A DNA stretch of 64,000 nt from assembly GCA_963995505.1 (NCBI GenBank), contig OZ023180.1, positions 13,406,689 through 13,470,688 on the forward strand, written 5' to 3'. The translations under genes were made by a program, and so were the position numbers. The stretch is from Hypericum androsaemum (Eukaryota > Streptophyta > Magnoliopsida > Malpighiales > Hypericaceae). Each line of letters opens with the position of its first letter. The stretch's first letter is position 1. Under the pieces are notes generated by a model that saw only the letters and a list, made by a program, of their open reading frames with translations, was not told the DNA's origin and did not search any database. Positions 59,060-64,000 of this stretch are shown here, in pieces.

Positions 59060-59450
59060 TCTTGCAGGAAAAAACAAAAAAAGAGAAAAGGGTAGCTGAC
59101 GTAAAAAAAATAAAAGAGAAATGTAAACAAAGAAATGGTCTTGGCGAGCAAAAGTACGACGGGACGAAGTGAACAGAGAAATTAAAAACATTTCCTTCTC
59201 ACAGCAATAAAAGCTGCTCGTGACGAAGTAACAGAGATTTGAGATAACTATGCCTTTTCTCGGCCCGATAAAGTATTCACGCTGCGACAAATCCCCAACC
59301 TCAAACCTGACGCATCTGCTCATCTAACCCGAGGCTGCCACGTGTACCTTTTTTTTTTCTCGCCAAGATACAGACCCAAATCAGAGGAATGGTCTGGTTT
59401 CAAAAAAAAATCAGAGGAATGGTCCAAGAAAGGATAAGTTTGGATATTCA
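59060..59450. other. Intergenic DNA
   Basis: A/G-rich, with no supported gene. The long minus frame across 58787-59323 shows no domain and covers repeat DNA. Confidence 0.4.
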
Positions 59451-59454
59451 TAAT

Positions 59455-60260
59455 AAAATTGATCCTTAATAAATTTTCATCATTAATTTATATATATTTT
59501 TATCATATTCATAAACAAGTTTATCAAACTAGCAATTTAGTTATCTAAACATGTTAGAATACAATATTAAACATTATCTATGTGAATGTTTAGAAAATTT
59601 TGATATCTAATAGACTGACTAGTTTTTTTTTAGTGAAAATAAGTTGAGTTTAAATTCCCACTACCAAGTCTTTATCCTGATTTATTCTCCCACGGAAAAA
59701 CACTTTGTTTTTGGAATAGGGGGACTTGGCCCTCATTAATAATTAAGCCAACTACCAACTAGAATATTTTTATCAATGGCGGACCAAATAGCTTTAATTG
59801 GTAACTATACTATTAATTACAACTTTTTAATTCCAAATACTGTACATACCCTCTCTCTGCTTCTATTTCTCCCCACTCTCGCTGGATGATAGCAATGGTC
59901 TAAGAAAGTTGCTGATTACACCACTTTCACAACAACCAAGACTTAAAGGATAGGCACCGATGAACAGTTTGGCGTTTCTGGTTTATGGCTGAGAAACATA
60001 AAGGATAAGTTTTTTTTGAAAGATAAAATTTTATACTATATAGGGTTCAAACTTTTTAAATATTTACAACACCTTGTACTGTTAGTTACAAGTCCTTCGA
60101 TACATAAATGATAAGTATCGAGCAATTAATTAACTCATAAATAATATAAATTTTCGAGTTTGAGACATTAAAATACCATAATTTTAAATAAATACCATAA
60201 TATTGAATACTTGATAGGATATTCTATGCAACTTAAAATTAGAATTAGCCAACAGGTGTC
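59455..60260 (+). promoter_or_regulatory. 5' flank of copy F (C/F type)
   Basis: Collinear with 40105-40336 plus 43262-43674 of copy C once C's insertions are removed (CATGTTAGAATACA, CCACTACCAAGTC, CACTTTGTTTTTGGAAT, TACTGTACATACCCTCTC). It therefore shows the state before C acquired its LINE and Mutator-like elements. Confidence 0.75.
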
Positions 60261-60262
60261 CA

Positions 60263-60558
60263 GTGTCAACAAAAAAAGAATAAGTGAGATTTGATTTTCA
60301 ATAACATATGCATCCATCTACTTGAGGCTCAAGGGCGTATCAATAAGTATTCGGCATTTAATTGATAAATGAGATGTTATCTCGAGTAATACTTTAATGT
60401 CGAATACTTGGTGAAATAGTTTTATCACGTTTAAAAAAATTTATCGGATTTAAAGTCAGAATTAGTCTACCGGTATCAAATGTCAACCGAAAAAACATAA
60501 AGTGGGCATTGATTTTCAATAACATATGCATCCATCTATTTGAGGCTCAAGGGCGTAT
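60263..60558 (+). repeat. 218-bp tandem duplication of the copy F proximal promoter
   Basis: The block TGATTTTCAATAACATATGC... CTCAAGGGCGTAT occurs at 60292-60336 and again at 60510-60554, with neighbouring homology (TGTCAACAAAAAAAGAATAA versus TGTCAACCGAAAAAACATAA). Copies differ at several sites, so this duplication is older than the one at E. Confidence 0.85.
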
Positions 60559-61838
60559 GAGTATGGAAACAACACAGAAATCAAAACCAGAGAATAAAAC
60601 AATGTCATTAGATGGAGAATCATCGCTAAGCGGCCAAGAAGTAGTATGTATGGCAACTCATGTTTGGTTTTGCAGATTCCATGGCGTTGAAGTGCGCAAC
60701 GGAGCTTGGAATAGCGGACATTATTAATTCTCATGGCGCTCCTATTACAATCACCCAGATTGCCTCAGGTCTAATTACCATCCTCTCTCTCTCTCTCCAC
60801 ATCCCTACAACACGCATATTATTGATTGCCACTCTGGTAAATTTTCAGGCATAAAGAACTCCCCGAGCCCTGACTTGCCCTACCTTGCCCGAATCATGAG
60901 ATTCCTAGCCCGTAAAAAAGTCTTCACCGTCCACAACCTACCAGACGGGGCGGCAGAACCTCTCTACGGGCTAAACCACATCTCAAAGTGGCTACTAAGC
61001 GACTCGGAGCTGAGTCTCAAAGCTCTGGTAACAATTCAGAACCATCACTGGCTACAAGCCCCATGGCACTGCCTTGGCCAATGCGTTCGGGAAGGGGGAA
61101 TTGCTTTCGAGAAGGCACACGGGGCGGACATATGGGAGTTCGCCTCCGCGAACCCGGAGTTCAGTTGCCTCTTCAACGAGGGGATGGCTTGCACGGCCAG
61201 GATTGCCACGGCGGCCCTTTTAGAAGGGTACAAAGGTGGCTTCGAGGATGTTGGATCGGTGGTTGATGTGGGTGGCGGCACCGGAAGCCTCGTTGCTGAG
61301 ATTGTGAAGGCCCATCCTCACATCAAAGGGATCAACTTTGATCTGCCTCATGTGGTGGCGACTGCACCCGCTTATGATGGCGTATCTCATGTTGGAGGAA
61401 ACATGTTCGAGGCTATCCCTATTGCTGATGTAGTCTTCATGAAGGTAAATGTTTTTTCTTACAAGTACATTTTCGAAGTGTAAATTATCAAGTTGCTCAG
61501 TTTCATTCTAATTGAAGTCCAATATATTTATCTAGTGGATACTACATGATTGGGGAGATGAAGACTGTATCAAGATATTGCAAAATTGTCGGAAAACGAT
61601 GATAGGCCAAAAGAGAGGGAAACTAGTGCTGGTGGAAGTTGTCCTCCAACCGGACGAAACCAACCATCTTGGAGACATGGGATTTGTCTTCGATCTCGTA
61701 ATGATTGCTCACGTAACAGGTGGGAAAGAGAGGACCGAGCTCGAATGGAAGAAGCTATTACGTGCTGGCGGTTTCTCCCGCTTCAATTTCATCAAAATCG
61801 CTGCTCTACCATTCGTCATTGAGGCCTTCCCGGAATGA
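60557..61838 (+). pseudogene. O-methyltransferase copy F, 4-bp duplication in exon 1
   Basis: Exons 60557/60563-60768, 60849-61444 and 61536-61838, with splice sites as in C. In exon 1 GTAGTATGGCAAC of C reads GTAGTATGTATGGCAAC (60641-60657), a TATG duplication that shifts the frame about 30 codons in. Apart from this the gene is open and very like C, with normal Glu in CATELGI, VDVGGGTGSLVAEIV, WILHDWGDED, LVLVEVVLQ and GGKERTELEW. An in-frame ATG at 60660 (MFGFADSMALKC) could give a 335-aa form lacking ~33 N-terminal residues, part of the dimer-swapping arm. Hence this is a very young pseudogene or, less likely, a shortened functional gene. Listed as a pseudogene on the frameshift alone. 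Confidence 0.85.
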
Positions 61839-62816
61839 CACTCGAGCCTATTGCAAGTCTTAGCTCCGAAGTCTCAAATAATGTAGTGTACTTTTTTTCT
61901 AGAAATGATGCAATCTCCGAATTTCCATTTTGAGCTTGGAGTTATTCGTCGATACTTTTAGTATTTTGTGTGGAGATTCTAAGATGGTTGTGTGACTCTT
62001 TGTTGTCTTATGACTTTGCATTTTATGGCACGAGAGTTACATTAAGCTCATTTTTTTGTATTAAATCACCGTAAGAACAGAATACATTACACCATCAAAC
62101 CAACGCAACCCCCTTACTTACACCACACCCAAATCAGAGGAATGCGCAAGAGGCACATTCAACCAGAAGCAACGTACAGACTTGAGTATATTTACACGAG
62201 ATATTTGAATTCCACTCGATAAGTCATGCAAATTTTGGTATGATGTATTGAATAAGTTGGATAATGTCACATTGGAAGAAAGCATGATGAGCACAAATTT
62301 ATAAATTTGAAAAATTTAGTTAGTTAATATTTTTGATTTTTAGTTGTATAAGAACTCTAAACGTTTTTTACCACTGAGATCATCTTTCAAAGAATTACAA
62401 ACTTTTTTTCCCCTCAAAATGTAATCATAAGTTGATGGATTTTTTCTAAAATTCCATGCAAAGTTAACATTTTCTGTAATTATAATTGAGAATCTAACAT
62501 TGCTTAGTAAAAGAGTGGTGGACAAATTTATAAGTGTTGAAAATTCATATTCTAATCATTTTAAAATTTTGGGTTGGATATAAAAATTTTAAGATTCCGT
62601 TTATTACGCACACGATGACTGAGTTTTAACATGGCTCTCGAGTCTCAAATAATGTAGTGTACGATGATTATAATAATAGTGCTGTTTCAAGATTCCAACA
62701 TTGTATTTAAAGTGGGATTATTCTGTGATATGTTGTCACGCTTCACGCTATTCATCAAGCTATTACCCACAATGAAAGGGCACACCTAGTGGAAAATGGA
62801 CCATTTAAATATTTGC
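61839..62816. other. 3' flank of copy F and AT-rich DNA
   Basis: 61839-61980 matches the 3' flank of C. A CTCAAATAATGTAGTGTAC motif occurs at 61874 and 62644. No gene recognised. Confidence 0.5.
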
Positions 62817-62826
62817 CCAGGCCTCT

Positions 62827-63920
62827 TTTTTTTTTTTGAGAAGGGTAGCACGAAGCCTAAATTAACATAAACGGATTACAGGACAGAAAGGGAAATACAA
62901 AGACAGAGAGCGAAGAAACTGATACAGAACACGAAACCAATCCGAGAAGAGACAGAGAGGCATGGGTGGAAGCGAAAGGTAGAGGAAAGGCTACGAGAGC
63001 CGAACATCCAGAGCAAAAACTGCCGAGACAAGCAACGGCAAAGAACCACGATATCGCACCTAAATACAACCTCGCGGGCACTTGAATGCATACAAGATGC
63101 GCGCAAGTGAGCCAAGGTAGAATAAATCCAACCAAGACATATTTATCTACCTGCTCCAACCGGAAAGGTTTCGCGAACCAAACAGAACTCGGACCAAGCG
63201 AAAGTCGACCCGAGCAATAGTAGGTAAGGTTGAACCATAGCAAGTCGAAACCACCAACAAGGATGATTCGAGAGCAAAGGCAGCACACAAAAGCAAGAAA
63301 CAACAAAGACAGACAAACAGAAATTAAAAGCAACAACCATAAAAATAAAAAGCCATCCGGGGGGGAGACTGTCAGCGGCCACCACCCCCGGGGACCATCA
63401 GCAGCGACAAAAGAGCCCATTAGAAGCCCAGAGCTGGACGAGGGAAATCAAGCCAACAGAGGAGGGCGTCTCGAGGGAAACTCAGGGCCTGAGACCTGCG
63501 GCCAGCAGAGGAGACGGCAAGGACAAAGGCTGGCGAGCTTGAGGAGTCGAGAAGATGACGGCGAGGCACAGGGCTGCGATTGGCAAAGGTGGAGGAGACA
63601 GAATCGACGGACAGGGCAGTGAACGGCGGTGAGACAGGCGATGTGGCGAGCGGTAGACGGGAAGGGGACGGTGGGCGGTGAGGCGAGAGCGAGCTGGGAC
63701 GGCAAGCGGCGAGGCGACGGGCTAGCTGTGACGAGGGCGAAGGTGAGGTGAAGCTGGCCGAAAGCAACGGGAGGGAAGCGGCAATGGGGCCGAGGAAGAA
63801 GGAAGGAGAGAGCTCCACTAAAAAAATATCTAGATATTTTTTCAGGGAGAGAACACCACTTTTTTTTTGTTGGAAGGGAGAGAAAACCAACTTAATAAAT
63901 CAATTGATATGATCTTAGGT
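62827..63920 (-). mobile_element. Poly(A) retroposon (non-coding LINE-like), minus strand
   Basis: A T-run at 62825-62837 is the A-tail on the minus strand, preceded by the motif GGCTTCGTGCTACCCTTCTC (minus), common at plant LINE/SINE-like 3' ends. The outer repeats CCAGGCCTCT at 62817-62826 and 63921-63930 form a target duplication. The body is GC-rich and reads as long minus frames (62857-63420, 63420-63890) that are hydrophobic or Ser/Pro-rich and show no RT or endonuclease motif. It is therefore called a non-autonomous retroposon, not a membrane-protein gene. Confidence 0.75.
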
Positions 63921-64000
63921 CCAGGCCTCTCTTTTCTAGTCAAGTAAAAAGAAGTTCTTTTTCTTGTGAGGGGGTAAAAATTATTAATTAAAACGAAAGC
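63921..64000. other. Window end
   Basis: Short AT-rich flank beyond the retroposon target site; nothing recognised. Confidence 0.4.

Noticed and set aside
58787..59323. 178-aa minus-strand frame
   Set aside because: Crosses the junction between two repeat pieces; composition is low-complexity and no domain is visible.
62857..63890. Two long minus-strand open frames (187 and 156 aa) that could be read as membrane or Ser/Pro-rich proteins
   Set aside because: They fill a GC-rich retroposon with a poly(A) tail and target duplication, overlap other open frames on both strands, and show no known domain.

Overview
This is a window of nuclear DNA from a flowering plant, almost certainly a eudicot. 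Genes have spliced GT-AG introns, the intergenic DNA is AT-rich, and two single-copy genes have clear plant orthologues. No species is assigned. Recognisable protein-coding content is small; most of the window is transposon-derived.

Layout. 1-5450 holds AT-rich DNA, a decayed Ty1/copia element with two LTRs (1857-3893) and a truncated LINE with a perfect target-site duplication (4788-5450). 6662-7157 is a two-exon EPF1-like stomatal patterning peptide gene. 9904-11925 is an eight-exon ELMO-domain gene. A non-autonomous hAT-like element follows at 12537-13430. From about 13.8 kb to 61.8 kb there is a cluster of class II plant O-methyltransferase genes (6OMT-like clade of the COMT superfamily), all on the + strand: an exon-less relic (13835-14190), then copies A (16901-18828), B (23161-25897), C (45266-46617), E (53563-55495) and F (60557-61838). 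The letter D is not used.

Only copy C has an intact reading frame (364 aa, catalytic His270, Glu300 and Glu329 present). A is interrupted by an insertion. B has a nonsense codon, a frameshift and His-to-Leu at the catalytic site. E has several lesions and no third exon. F has a 4-bp duplication in exon 1. B and E are sister copies, C and F are sister copies, and the DNA between B and C resembles that between E and F. The cluster therefore probably grew by duplication of a two-gene block, followed by decay.

Mobile DNA explains much of the rest: LINEs on both strands (one with a nested copia fragment), a SINE, a foldback element inside intron 1 of copy B, a 5-7 kb nest of non-coding Gypsy-like repeats (26.6-33.6 kb), two Mutator-like elements with perfect 9-bp target duplications (38846-40095 and 43684-45162), and a poly(A) retroposon (62827-63920). 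The 43.7-45.2 kb element carries a captured DREB/ERF transcription-factor fragment and lies about 100 bp upstream of the start codon of the only intact methyltransferase. Promoters of E and F carry tandem duplications of 495 bp and 218 bp. I found no prokaryote-type system, CRISPR array or rRNA. The main biological story is the birth and death of a methyltransferase cluster whose regulatory regions are repeatedly rebuilt by transposons.
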